From Allium sativum (taxonomy: Eukaryota; Streptophyta; Magnoliopsida; Asparagales; Amaryllidaceae), in NCBI GenBank assembly GCA_030737875.1, contig CM060910.1, positions 252,434,427 to 252,498,426 on the forward strand: a DNA stretch of 64,000 bases, read 5' to 3'. Of the stretch, positions 36,230 to 46,754 are shown piece by piece (the first letter of the stretch is position 1; every line of letters starts with the position of its first letter). Both the position numbers and the translations under genes were made by a program. The notes below the pieces were generated by a model that saw only the letters and a program-made list of their open reading frames with translations, had not been told where the DNA came from and did not search any database.

Positions 36230-36560
36230 GTTTACCTTGGACAGGACAAAGTCCTGGTCGATTTGCTTTAAGTAAGGTTGATTTTAGTCGATAAACCTCA
36301 AGCAGGATTGAGTTTTGGTCGGCTTACCTTGATAGCCTTGAGCAGATTCGATTGGCTTAGACCGATAGCCTTGCCTTGTGCGGCTTTGGTCGGCTCAGCC
36401 TAACAGAATTACCTTGAATGGATTCAGTCAGATTGGCCTGGTAGCTTTACTTTGAGCGGGTTCATTAAGCTCAGCCTTAGAGTTTTTCCTTGAGCACATT
36501 CGGTCGACTTAGCTAGATAAATTTTCCTTAGGTGAACTAAGTCGGTTTAGCCGAAGAGTT
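36230..36560 (+). repeat. Degenerate ~50-bp tandem repeats in the 3' UTR of the gag-only element
   Basis: Units share TTGAGCRGATTCGGTCGGCT-like sequence, TTAGCC or CAGCCT, and TACCTTGA. There are about seven, between 36236 and 36555. The position before the polypurine tract mirrors the arrays of the Tat element at 1-26159, with different sequence. Confidence 0.65.
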
Positions 36561-36819
36561 TTAAAAATTGAATGTTGATTGGATTAGATAAATATTTGGA
36601 TTGAAATCTGAAGAGCTTCATCCTGATTAGCTAGAGATGATGACTTAAACTATACCGAAGAACTTGATATTGACTTGGATTTTAGGGAGAGTGCAACTGT
36701 TAAATTTTTACCAAGGATTCAGATGGGAAAGCATCCTGAATGCTCAATCATCCGACTTAGATTTTCATGACTTGTTCTGATTTAAAGCACATCTTTCATC
36801 CAAAAAGACATACTTTGGG

Positions 36820-36820
<1 letters not shown>

Positions 36821-36851
<31 letters not shown>

Positions 36852-36853
36852 GA
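36821..36853 (+). other. (TG)n and 17-G run serving as polypurine tract
   Basis: TG repeats (36821-36833) run into G at 36834-36850 and then AGA, directly before the LTR start TGTTTACCC at 36854. A purine run in this exact position is the plus-strand primer site. Its homopolymer nature is unusual. Confidence 0.75.
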
Positions 36854-37747
36854 TGTTTACCCACTTTTGGACTAAAGCCGCTTCAACTGGACTTAGAGAC
36901 CTCAACCAAGATTGGATTGTAATGAAATTTCATGGAAGCACTTAGCAAACATCATAGAACAACTTGGAAAAAGAAAGGAATTTGGAGCGGTGTACATGAC
37001 TCGGCCTCGGGTCAACTTCATGATTCAGATCCGAGTCATATTGACTTATGATATAGGGTTGCAACTCATCTAAAACTCTGCATTGAACATGTGAATTTTT
37101 ATATGTTTTGAATAAGTATTGAACGAAATATGAATGACTCGTACTTTGAATTTGATGACTTATGAAGATAGATAAAACTAACTCAAAATTAGATGAGACG
37201 ACTCAACATGAATATGCAAGAATGGAATAAGAAAATAATGCAATAAATAGACTAAATCTGTAACTTGGCGCTGACTCATAATATTGACTCAGATGGGTAC
37301 ACACTTCTTGATGATGACTTGTCATGGCTTCTGGACTTTATTGCACACTGATTTCAGGTCCAATACCTGATGGTTTTGTCTATAAATATCAATCTATCTT
37401 CAATTAGAAAGTAGATTAGACTTTGTTGGAGAAGCTGTTACTCTATCATGCCACAACTACTTTTCACTTCTTTTATCTTCTAATACACAGTCAAAGTTTA
37501 TAACCTAAAACTAACGACTAAATAGTTAAGATCTGGTAGGGTCTAAGTAGCATACCATAATAAAAGATTGATTGAATGGACGCAACAAGAAGCCAGTCGG
37601 ACCACTATAAAAATTCTATGTCTCTTTATATATTTCTATTTTTTTTATTTGATATTTACCTGAGATTTATGTTTGATATTATCTGGTTTGTCTTTAAGGC
37701 TGGTTCATTCATTACCTTTAGTGTTGATTCTAATTGTTGAGTTAACA
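36854..37747 (+). repeat. 3' LTR of the gag-only Tat element (894 bp)
   Basis: It starts TGTTTACCCACTTTTGG and ends TTGAGTTAACA. A plus-strand TATA-like box (GTCTATAAATATC) lies near 37378-37390. The five bases after the end are ATTAC; the matching left TSD is lost with the truncated 5' LTR. Confidence 0.8.
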
Positions 37748-38487
37748 ATTACATTTATAAGGGCTAAGATGATTGTTACTTAAACAATGCTACTACAATC
37801 CAAAACCTTTTACTTATATTTATCATTAAAATATTCATTATTATAATTAATAATAAGAGTTAATTTTTTTTACTAAAACACTGTAACTGAAAACCAAAAC
37901 TTTTTCTATAACTTACTATTGTCTTTGAAACTCTTTTATTTAAAGATTAAAGCAAACCTACACTTATTAATTAAGATAATACACTTCTAGTTAATTACCC
38001 TAAAGCATTTATTTTAACTTATATGTTAAAAATCCAAACTTCCTTACTATGTTTATAAAGTGTTTAATTTAATATTTAAAACTTTAAGTTATATATATAG
38101 GAATACCTTCAAAATACTTACTAACATGTTACAGCGCTTTTAAACCTTCTTTAAAATAAATGATAATTATTTAGAAAGAATATATGTAGAAATATAGAAT
38201 TTTGAAATAATTAGAAAACTAAAATAAATAATTTTTTTTAGAACCGCTTAATTTAAAAATCCATAACTAATTTTAAAACAATAAATTATAAGTTAGGAAA
38301 CAACCCTAAAATGACTTAACACTTCTGTGCAAGTGTGATCTAAAGTTCTGTCGCACATGTTTTGCTACGATCCGAAGTGAAATTTACGTTTTGACAAATT
38401 CGTTATTATTTCTTGAAATCATGGCGGTTGGATAAGAGTCAATTATGTTTCCTTAATCCCCAATCGCTCTGTTCTTTTCTCTAGCAT

Positions 38488-38497
38488 TTTTTATGCG
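38488..38497. repeat. TSD of the MITE, left copy (TTTTTATGCG)
   Basis: TTTTTATGCG is repeated as TTTTTACGCG at 39055-39064. Copy 2 has a single site, TTTTTAATGCG, near 43583-43593. Confidence 0.8.
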
Positions 38498-39054
38498 GCC
38501 AAATCTATTCTCACCCCACATTTTGCTTTTCACACCCCGTTGTTTAAACAAAAAACATCTCACCCCACTTTTTGCTTTTCACACCCCAAAAGTTACCAGA
38601 ACTACCCTTTAATATTTATTTTCACAAATAAATATTGTAGTTAGCAATGAAAAGAAATAAAAAATAAATCTACAAATAACAAACAACAAAGCAATAATCT
38701 ATATTTATTTAATTTTTTTCATTTTGCAATCGGAAAAAGTTACATTTCAGTTTAATTTAAAAATATATATTACACTGGTAATCATAAAATCAAATAACGT
38801 GATACAAAAGTTGAAGAATAGTAACTTTAAAATAAAACACTGTTTTTTTTAGAAAAAATGTTATATGCTTTATCGAAATCATTCGTCTTTTTAAAGTATA
38901 TTATTATCATTGTATTTATTTTATAATTAAAGTAACACAATGAAAAATGAAACAAGATAACTTGAATGATTTACAAGGGTATATTTGTCACTTTATTTAT
39001 TTAGTTTTCAACGGGGTGGGAAAGGCAAATATAGGGTCGTTAATAGAGTTTGCC
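38498..39054. mobile_element. 557-bp MITE, probably Mutator-like
   Basis: It is absent from the otherwise matching copy 2, so it is an insertion with a 9-10-bp TSD. The ends are inverted: GCCAAATCTATTCTCACCCC on the left, and the complement of the right end is GGCAAACTCTATTAACGACC. Inverted similarity continues inward (CATTTTGCTTTTCACACCCC against TATTTGCCTTTCCCACCCC). TTTGCTTTTCACACCCC also occurs twice in the left arm. The core is AT-rich and non-coding. TSD length and long TIRs favour the Mutator superfamily; no transposase is present. Confidence 0.75.
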
Positions 39055-39064
39055 TTTTTACGCG
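39055..39064. repeat. TSD of the MITE, right copy (TTTTTACGCG)
   Basis: One mismatch to 38488-38497. Confidence 0.8.
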
Positions 39065-39389
39065 GTTGTCAGATACACGATATTTTGGATAGTTATTGGC
39101 CTTGCCCGCGTTTTAGATCAGTTTCTAACTTAAGCTCCTTCTTCCTCCCTCTGCTGGTTCAAGCGCAACCCGCGACCTTCTCTGAAGGTCCTGGCGATGT
39201 CTAGGCATCTAGTGTCTTAACTGGGGCCAACATCGATTTTCTGTGCCTAGACTTTATTCTTAATCGGGGACCGGCTCAGGTGGTTCCCCTTGCTCCCTTT
39301 GATGGTTATTCATCCTCGAAAGGTTGGAAAATCATGCTAGTAGGTGGCTTACTGTCGTTTGAATATGCTCCTTCCAAATTGAGCCTCGC

Positions 39390-40010
39390 TTTATTTACAG
39401 TGAGCGTCGAGCATTTGTGTTTGAGCCCGTGCTCAAACGATCTGTCGATAGATGGGGAAAGTCTCTTGTCCTTTATGTGATTGGCTCTCGACCATTTTAT
39501 CTTAACCTCTCAGCTTACATTAAACGCATATGGAAACCATCGGGTAATTTCGAGCTATTTGCTAGGAAAAAATGGTCATTTCCTGATTAGATTTGAGAGT
39601 GTAGTGGATTTAGGAAAAACCTAAAGGGTGGTCCGTTTTTTCGATTTGAGTTTAATCTTAGTGAAAAAAATGTTATTTCGGTATAAGTTCTGCAAAAGAT
39701 ATTTTTAATTCCTTGTCGATTTGGGTGAAGCTAGATTTACTAAAAGAGTCATGGAATCATTAGATTATCTGTGCGATGGCTAGTGTTTTAGTGTGCCGTT
39801 GTGGGTGGACACCGTTACTGAAAAGGTTTCGAAGTTTGGATTCACTAGAGTGTTATTGGATATTGTCGCCCCCCATTTAAATTTCCCGACCATGTCAGTG
39901 TCGATTTCGACAAAGGGTAATCATTGAACGTGCTGGTGGCTTACGACTACAAACCACCATGTTGTGAATTGTGCAGTTCATCTGGTCATTACATTCAATA
40001 TTGCAATGTT
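39390..40010 (+). pseudogene. LINE (L1-type) ORF1 fragment, copy 1
   Basis: From about 39397 the plus strand reads KRSVDRWGKSLVLYVIGS then SAYIKRIWKPSGNFELFAR, the pattern of the DUF4283 domain in plant L1 ORF1 proteins (W..sLvGy.ig..P....l..yl.r.WKp.G.fel). After frameshifts it continues as PLWVDTVTEKVSKFGFTRVL and FPDHVSVDFDKG. The end is a complete zinc knuckle, CELCSSSGHYIQYC (39963-40004, spacing CX2CX4HX4C), preceded by AYDYKPPC as in zf-CCHC_4. ORF1 binds LINE RNA during retrotransposition. Stops and frameshifts interrupt it, and no endonuclease or RT follows. Confidence 0.82.
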
Positions 40011-40141
40011 GTCCAAAGCGTTTAGGTTTCGTAATCCAGGCTATCGAGGGCTCCTCATGCTTCCAACATTGACTAATTTTCTTTTAGTTATTAAATGAAG
40101 ACTTGTTTGCAAACGACATTTCTATGGAATTAGAAAACCAA

Positions 40142-41543
40142 TGACAAAATATCGTTATAATAACCGCAAGCGCACGACGTATAATCGTAGTATGTGGCAA
40201 ATACGGGTCGATCCGCAGTGAAAGAATTTATTCTAATCTTACTTAATCAAATTAAGCCAAAAACGAGTGAAATTTTTAACTATAAACTAAAAGAAAGTCA
40301 ACAATGCTAAAATGAATACAAATATGAGACTAAGAGACAATTTAGGAGTAGATTCACTATCAACATCAATCTAATTAACATAAAAATTGGCTCTAACTCT
40401 CTTTAATAACTAGCACATTAAATGTTGTATTCATACAAGAATGATTTATATGCTAGAAAATTCAAGCTACATAAATCATCAATGTTCAATATAAACTTAA
40501 AGCCCTAATTATCAAAAATAATAGTTCTAATAAAATGAAACATTACGAGTATGTTCTGTATGTTAATATGCACTAACTACATAGAACATCAAGGATGCTT
40601 TCACTTTTATGTCACTACTTTTTCTAAAATGAATTAGATTGTGATAAAGTATGATTCTATCAATGATATGAGTATAACACATTTGGGAATAATCAACCAA
40701 CATGTGCTATCAATTTTCACCATATAAAATCTTTACTTTGTCTATATCCAATTTTAGATTAAGCTCAAATAAGAGAGTTAGAAACATGAAATTCTTATGT
40801 TAATTATTCATGAAGCATGCCCCTAAATTGAAGTGGTTTAGCTACTCATAATGGATTCAATGACAACATAAAGAGATTTCATTATAAAAGACAACAAAAG
40901 AAAAGAGCACTATCTTAAAATTACACAAAAACAAAATTACATAAATGAAATGGCTAAGAAGCCATGGAAGAGAAATAAAGTTTTTGATTTCAGCCACTCT
41001 AAACTAAATAAAATTCAAGATCTCTTTTACATCAACATACAAGGGTTATTTATACATGAGTAAAACCCTAATTCACTTTTAGCGTGCTACCAAGAATGCC
41101 CTTCATTAAGATTCCTTTTATCTTTAGCAATAATGATTCATGAAGCCCTATTTTGTCTCCACTAAAGGAGGGAGAGTGGGTGAGGTCCTCCACTAATCTT
41201 CTATTTGAATTGATTCCTCTCCATTGATTGATTTCCTTTTTTGTGGTATGGCATTGATTTCCTTTTTTATTGGCAAGTAATTGATTTCCTCTTTTTTCCT
41301 TTGTATGCATATATATCTTTATGAAGTCCTCTTTTACATGCATCAAATCTATACAAAAACAATGAAAAATGTCTAAGTAAAAATTCTCAAAATAACTTAA
41401 GCACAAAAATGACCATTCCCCCCTATGTTTTGAAATCAATTGAATTACAGTTTAAACATGACAAAATACCCACATATGGCATTTATTTGCACTAAAGAAG
41501 AATAAATATGTGAATATAAATGTGCATCTTTACGTGCACATCA
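40142..41543 (-). repeat. LTR (1402 bp) of a truncated LTR retrotransposon, minus strand
   Basis: It starts TGACAAAATATCGTTATAAT and ends CGTGCACATCA on the plus strand, giving TG/CA ends. On the minus strand a purine tract (AAGTGTGGGGGTATT) directly precedes its TGATGTGC start, so this is the 3' LTR. A minus-strand TATA box (GTATAAATAACCC, about 41043-41055) agrees with the orientation. The plus-strand start (AACCGCAAGCGCACGACG, then CGGGTCGATCC) is a sequence style seen in many plant repeat families. I cannot assign the lineage firmly; the GTGTGGGGGTAT tract resembles Athila-like gypsy elements. Confidence 0.75.
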
Positions 41544-41558
41544 AATACCCCCACACTT
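41544..41558 (-). other. Polypurine tract next to the 40142-41543 LTR
   Basis: Minus-strand AAGTGTGGGGGTATT, directly abutting the LTR. Confidence 0.75.
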
Positions 41559-42749
41559 ATCTTTTTATTCGTCCTCGAATAAAGTTAAAAAAAACTAAGA
41601 TAAATCTGTTTTCGTAGGAAGCACGATTGCATTGAGCGTATGCAACAAACCTTTAAACCTCTGGGTGTCCCCAGTTGGATAAGTGTTATCTCGTGAGGGT
41701 TTTCAGCGAATACTACCCACAAAATCCAAAAGTTGAAAGCAAAAAATATTTATAAATGCAAGATTAGAAAATATTTACAAGAAGAATGCAAGCTTTTAAA
41801 GGAATATTTACAAATGGATAATTTACTTTTAAATATTACATGAATAAGGTAACACAAATTTGGGTCGTCACTATGAAATTTGAGTCCGTTACTAATTAAA
41901 ACTTCAAACAAAAGTCACGTTATCGTCACAAACTCCTCCAGCTTAGCCAGTTGTTTTGGTAGAAACATAGCACAAATATGAAATGAATTCTATAATCGAT
42001 GTCAATAATCATAAAATGACATCTCAACTTCCTTTTTGTTAACAAGTTAGGTCGAATAAGTTAAGAGTGTGCTAGGATTTTAAGTGCTAACTCTCTCTTT
42101 ATTACAAAATATTCACATTATTATTATTTACAAATACCTAGGTATACCACCCCTACACTGCATTATGACTTACGTAAGGGTCGGTAATCCTTAGGTGCCC
42201 AACTCATAAAATGAGACCAAGGTATACTGACGATAACTTTGTCAATAAGTTGTCAGAAAGAGCTTGGCGGGTTTGCACACCAACGCGAGATGTACTAGTA
42301 ATGTTGGATACCCTTGGATTATTATTATATACATACATTCTTCTTCTTCTTCTTCTTCTTTCCTTTTTCTTTTTTTTTTACATAAGAGAGAGAGAGAGAG
42401 AGTTAAGAGAGGATATCTTGGCACAACTTCACCTAAAAGATCTAAAATGTTATCGCAACTAGTCTAAATTAGTCATTCTTTTAATCAGATTACAATTCAG
42501 AAAACATTTCATACTCATCACCTATGAATTTTCCAATATACCAGTTACACCAAATTTGCTCATAATTCAAACTTTCCTTTCGTTATCCGCTAAGAGAAGT
42601 AAATTTCCAAACATTTTAGTCGAAGGACCAAAATTATATGCTAACTAAACCATATCTTATTTAAAAGTAAATAGAAATGCGAAATTCTTTTTTTTATTTT
42701 TTTTCGAATGGAAAAAAAGAAAGGAATATTCTAAGCAAAACCAAAATAA
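41559..42749 (-). other. Internal 3' remnant of the same element, then unassigned AT-rich DNA
   Basis: The first few hundred bases (ATTCGTCCTCGAATAAAG onward) are 3' internal sequence by position. No coding motif is seen. A (TTC)n tract at 42340-42360 and an (AG)n tract at about 42386-42402 create the short open frames at 42211-42467, which I do not regard as genes. The right limit of the element is not visible. Confidence 0.5.
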
Positions 42750-44600
42750 ATATTGTAATTAATAATAAGGGTTAAAAAATGGTACTAAAACATTGTAACT
42801 GAAACCCACAACTTTTTCTATAACTTACTATTGTCTTTGAAACTCTTTTATTTAAAGATTAAAGCATACCTACACTTATTAATTAAGATAATACACTTCC
42901 AGTTAATTACCCTAAAGCATTTATTTTAAATGCTAAAAATTCAAACTTCCTAACTATGTTTATAAAGTGTTTAATTTAATATTTAAAACTTTAAGTTATA
43001 TATATAGGAATACCTTCAAAATACTTACTAACATGTTAAAGCACCTTTAAACCTTCTTTAAAATATATGATAGTTATTTAGATAAAATACTATGTAGAAA
43101 TAAAGAATTTTGAAATAATTAGAAAACTAAAATAAATATGATTTGTTTTTTCAGAACCACTTAGTATAAAAATTCATAACTAATTTTAAAAAAATCTATT
43201 ATAAGTTAGGAAACAACCCTAAAATGACTAGAAAAATACTTAATTTAAATATCATTTTACATTGTTTCAAAATAGAAAAAATTAACACTTCTGCAAAAGC
43301 AACCTAAAGTTTTGTTGTACATGTTTTGCTACGATCCTGTAATGTTTATTCATATTTTGTATATTTTTGTATTTTGATGGAATTGTTGTAATAAGTAATG
43401 TCTATTCGTCTTGTTTTCAAAATAATTCATTCTTTTCTTTACGGGGAAGTTCAGGTCGTCGGAGATCTGAAGTGAAATTTATGTTTTGACAAATTTGTTA
43501 TTATTTCTTGAAATCATGGCGGTTGGATAAGAGTCAATTATGTTTCCTTAATCCCCAATTGCTCTGTTCTTTTCTCTAGCATTTTTAATGCGATTGTCAG
43601 ATCCATGATGTTTTGATGGTAGGTTATTGGCCTTGCCCGCATTTTAGATCAGTTTCTGACTTTGGCTCCTTCTTCCTCCCTCTGGTGGTTTAAGCACAAC
43701 CCGCGACCTTCGCTAAAGGTCCTGGCGATATCCAGGCATTTAGTGTCTTAACTGGGGCCAACATCGATTTTCTGTGCCTAGACTTTATTCTTAATCGGGG
43801 ACCAGCTCAGGTGGTTCCCCTTGTTCCTTTTGATGGTTGCTCAGCCTCGAAGGATTGGAAAATTGTGCTAGTGGGTGGCTTACTGTCGTTTGAATATGCT
43901 CCTTCCAAATTGAGCCTCGTTTTATTTACAGTGAGCGTCGAGCACTTGTGTTTGAGCCTATGCTCAAACGTTCTGTCGATAGATGGGGTAAGTCTCTTGT
44001 CCTTTATGTGATTGGTTCCCGACCATTTTATCTTAACCTCTCAGCTTACATTAAACGCATATGATAACCATCGGGTAATTTCGAGCTATTTGCTAGGAAA
44101 AATGGTCATTTCTTGGTTAGATTTGAGAGTGTAGTGGATTTAGAAAAAATCCTAAAGGGTAGTCTGTTTTTTTGATTTGAGTTTAATCTTAGTGAAAAAA
44201 ATGGTATTTCGGTATAAGGTCTGCAAAAGATATTTTTAATTCCTTGTCGATTTGGGTGAAGCTAGATTTACTAAAAGAGTCATGGAATCATTAGATCATC
44301 TGTGCGATGGCTAGTGTTTTAGGTGTGCCGTTGTGGGTGGACACCGTTACTGAAAAGGTTTCGAAGTTTGGATTCACTAGAGTGCTATTGGATATTGTCG
44401 CCCCATTTAAATTTCCCGACCATGTCAGTGTCGATTTCGACAAAGGGTAATCATTGAACGTGCTGGTGGCTTACGACTACAAACCACCATGTTGTGAGTT
44501 GTGCAGTTCATCTGGTCATTACATTCAACATTGCAATGTTTTCCAAAGCGTTTAGGTTCCGTAATCCGGGCCCTCGAGTGCTCTCCTGCTTCTAGCGTTT
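42750..44600 (+). repeat. Direct duplication, copy 2, carrying a LINE ORF1 fragment
   Basis: It matches copy 1 at 37835-40070 apart from the MITE and two indels. Alignment starts at TAATTAATAATAAG near 42760 and fades after CTTCTAGCGTTTACTG near 44600. Copy 2 keeps the uninterrupted MITE target site. Confidence 0.8.
43925..44540 (+). pseudogene. LINE (L1-type) ORF1 fragment, copy 2
   Basis: It has the same DUF4283-like stretch as copy 1, with one-base differences and independent frameshifts (GGGGTAAGTCTC for GGGGAAAGTCTC, and an extra G in TTTTAGGTGTGCCG). The zinc knuckle CELCSSSGHYIQHC is intact at 44493-44534 (CX2CX4HX4C). It is not translatable as a whole. Both copies lost the reading frame at different sites, so most decay followed the duplication or separate insertions. 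Confidence 0.8.
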
Positions 44601-45660
44601 ACTGCGCGGTTGCTGAAGCTTCGCAGACACTTGTCCAGGGTGTGAAACCACTGTCCCTCTTATTGTTACTTTCCTGATAGGTTCTTTTGACAACTACAGT
44701 GCCAAGCCTGACACCTCGATGTCCTCGGGTGCTTCTTTTTTTGGCATCTAATCCGACTACATCTAGTGAACTTAGTTTTGGTTGATACTCAGACATCCTC
44801 TTTTGGGCTTGTCGCCATGGATCCTTCCAAACAAGCTTTTGATGTGCATTCTTTGCCTGTGCCATCATATTTTGTACAAGGGGCTCATGTGCATGCCTTG
44901 TATGCACATGCTTCAAATTTTCAGGCGGTTTCTCTCCCTTTTGGTGAATGCGCTTTCTGGCTTCCAGTTTGATGCTCCTATTGGTTCAGACAATGCACTT
45001 ATTGCCTCTTCTCAAGCTGTTGACCCCCAGTCTTGTCACAAATGTTGGTTCTCTTTAGGAAGCTCATTCCTCTTTGATTTATGATGTTTTGAATCACTCT
45101 GATCTGCCACTGAGACTCATGATCTATCACTTAAGGGGGGCTCCGACTTGTTTAGGGTTCCGGTCCCTTTTTAAAGTGTTGAATCGTAGACTCTGGTTGG
45201 TTTCTTATGCATCTCTTTCGAAATTGCTTTTCTAATGATGTTATTCTTTCTAAAATTGACCTTTCTTTGGATAACAAGCATGATCTTATCACTCGGCATT
45301 ATGGATCAGATCGTCGTCACCTGAAAGATCTCGACTTACAATCTATTGTAACATCCTTAACACAGAATTTGAATCTTTTGATTTTTTTTTAATGCACATG
45401 ATTTCCGACATCGCCGTAACAATGGTTGTTTAGTGCATCCAATCTCTTCTAAGTAGTATTGGATCTGTTTGAAATATGCAGGCTTCCGTTTTTGGGTGGA
45501 GCTAATTATCAAGGGGAAAATTCTGGTGGCTTTCCCAGTTTACTTTCTATTAGTTTTATTCATTGTTCATTTTATGTTTCATGATACCATGAGCCGGAAA
45601 GCTCCTTTTGTTTGTTAATATATTTCCCCTTTTGATTTAAAATAATGTTTTGTTACAAAT
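44601..45660 (+). other. Probable continuation of the LINE copy 2, unassigned
   Basis: Sequence beyond the zinc knuckle is less AT-rich than the surroundings and has several mid-size open frames (44766-44972, 44782-45084, 45207-45392), none with a domain I recognise. It could be the ORF1 C-terminal part and 3' end of the LINE. No endonuclease or RT motif is seen. Confidence 0.4.
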
Positions 45661-46593
45661 TCGCACCTAGTTTTCAATGGTTAAACAAGTGGAATTTTCC
45701 ATTATTGTTACAGTATTTAGCATAATTTCGGTAATTGAAAACCATAAAGAAAGATAAAAAAGAACATATTTTAATTTTTTTCCTTGAAAATTTCGAAACT
45801 ATGTATTATTCTGAAGTGCACTTATAATGGATCTCTTTTTCGACATCCCCAAATGTCGACACTAAATACATCCACTGTATTCGTGTGCTGGGCACTAAAG
45901 TTTCGAAATACAAAATGTTATGGTAAATAACAAGAAGAAAAATGGAAAGACCAATAAAAAGTAAAACAATGTTAAAATTTCTCACGTAGAAAGAAAATAT
46001 ATAATATCTCAAAAGATCTATCAAAGATAATTTCTATGAAGATACAACAATTAAAATGAACTAACTAATAACTTGACTATACAAATGCTGATTGACATAA
46101 AACAAGTAGTGCATCGGAAATGAATGTTATAGCAGGTAATCATCCGGCTCCTATCCAAGAGTTCCAATAAACATCAACAATATTTGAAAGTATACACAGG
46201 GATGACTGGAACATTGTAAGAAATAACACCCGAATCAATCTAGTAAAACAACATCAGAAAACTCAATCGAATGGATTCTTAAGTTTTATAAGAACTTTAA
46301 AAAACAAAGGTATCCCATAAGACTACATCATACATAAACACAAATGAGTTTTTATCTTACGATAACCAAATTATAGCATAATGAAGATTTAGAGATATTA
46401 TAATAATTTCTAGGGTTGGAAATAAATATTAATCATAATAAAATTTTTGTATGATAGGTGTACAAGTAATACTACTAAGTCATGTTCATCTATGGATTTT
46501 CCACGAAGACACCTTTTGCCTGAAAACTAAAGCGGATTTCCTGTGATAAGGATAAAAAACTTCCAAGCATCAAATATTTATGAAGGAGGGAAC
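45661..46593. other. AT-rich DNA, nothing recognised
   Basis: No coding similarity, RNA gene or clear repeat. The minus-strand frame at 45806-46024 matches nothing I know. Confidence 0.6.
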
Positions 46594-46598
46594 CACAC

Positions 46599-46754
46599 TG
46601 TAAAGACTAGCCTTTTCGACCGTTTCAAGTTGGTAACTAAACCAACTTAAACCGCTTGAAACGACAGATTGTTATTTAGCTTACGGGTTTAACAAAATTA
46701 GACACAGAAATCACAAACAGTTTAACTTGGTTTTCGAAAAGGCAGGTCGTTACA
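46599..46754 (-). repeat. 156-bp miniature LTR of the family at 28461-33804
   Basis: It begins TGTAAAGACTAGCCTTTTCG and ends CGAAAAGGCAGGTCGTTACA. The first ~100 bp align with the reverse complement of the last ~100 bp of the solo LTR at 28461-33804, including AAACCAACT and CGACAGATTGTTATT. The right end is the LTR's other terminus. Thus both LTR ends are present with about 5 kb of the interior missing. The two ends form a 20-bp imperfect inverted repeat, and an inner hairpin (GTTTCAAG...CTTGAAAC) follows the left end. Flanks are CACAC and CACGG, a doubtful TSD. Confidence 0.72.

Larger units (their letters stand above)
28150..37747 (+). mobile_element. Gag-only Tat-like LTR retrotransposon with truncated 5' LTR
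   Basis: The sequence at 28150-28460 plus 33810-34072 matches 36.99-37.75 kb in order, giving direct LTRs. Both contain ACTCATCTA.AACTCTGCATTG, AAACTAACTCAAAAT, CATGGCTTCT.GACTTTA and GTGTTGATTCTAAT. Between them, about 2.8 kb holds a primer-site candidate, a decayed gag with Tat motifs, a degenerate tandem-repeat 3' UTR and a G-run polypurine tract. No protease, RT, RNase H or integrase motif is found, so pol was lost. The gag type and 3' UTR repeats place it in the Tat lineage, but its LTRs (start TGTTTACCC) differ from those of the 1-26159 element. The 5' LTR start is missing and the LTR is split by the solo LTR at 28461-33804. Confidence 0.8.
37835..40070 (+). repeat. Direct duplication, copy 1, carrying a LINE ORF1 fragment
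   Basis: The block from TAATTAATAATAAG at about 37840 to about 40070 matches 42750-44600 in order and orientation. Copy 1 carries a 557-bp MITE (38498-39054). It lacks about 56 bp and about 125 bp present in copy 2; the latter deletion lies between two GATC tetranucleotides (copy 1 CGATCCGAAGTG). It could be a tandem segmental duplication or two insertions of one LINE family. No TSD was found. Confidence 0.8.

Noticed and set aside
42211..42467. Three overlapping frames on both strands
   Set aside because: They are produced by TTC and AG tracts; leucine, serine and glutamate runs only.
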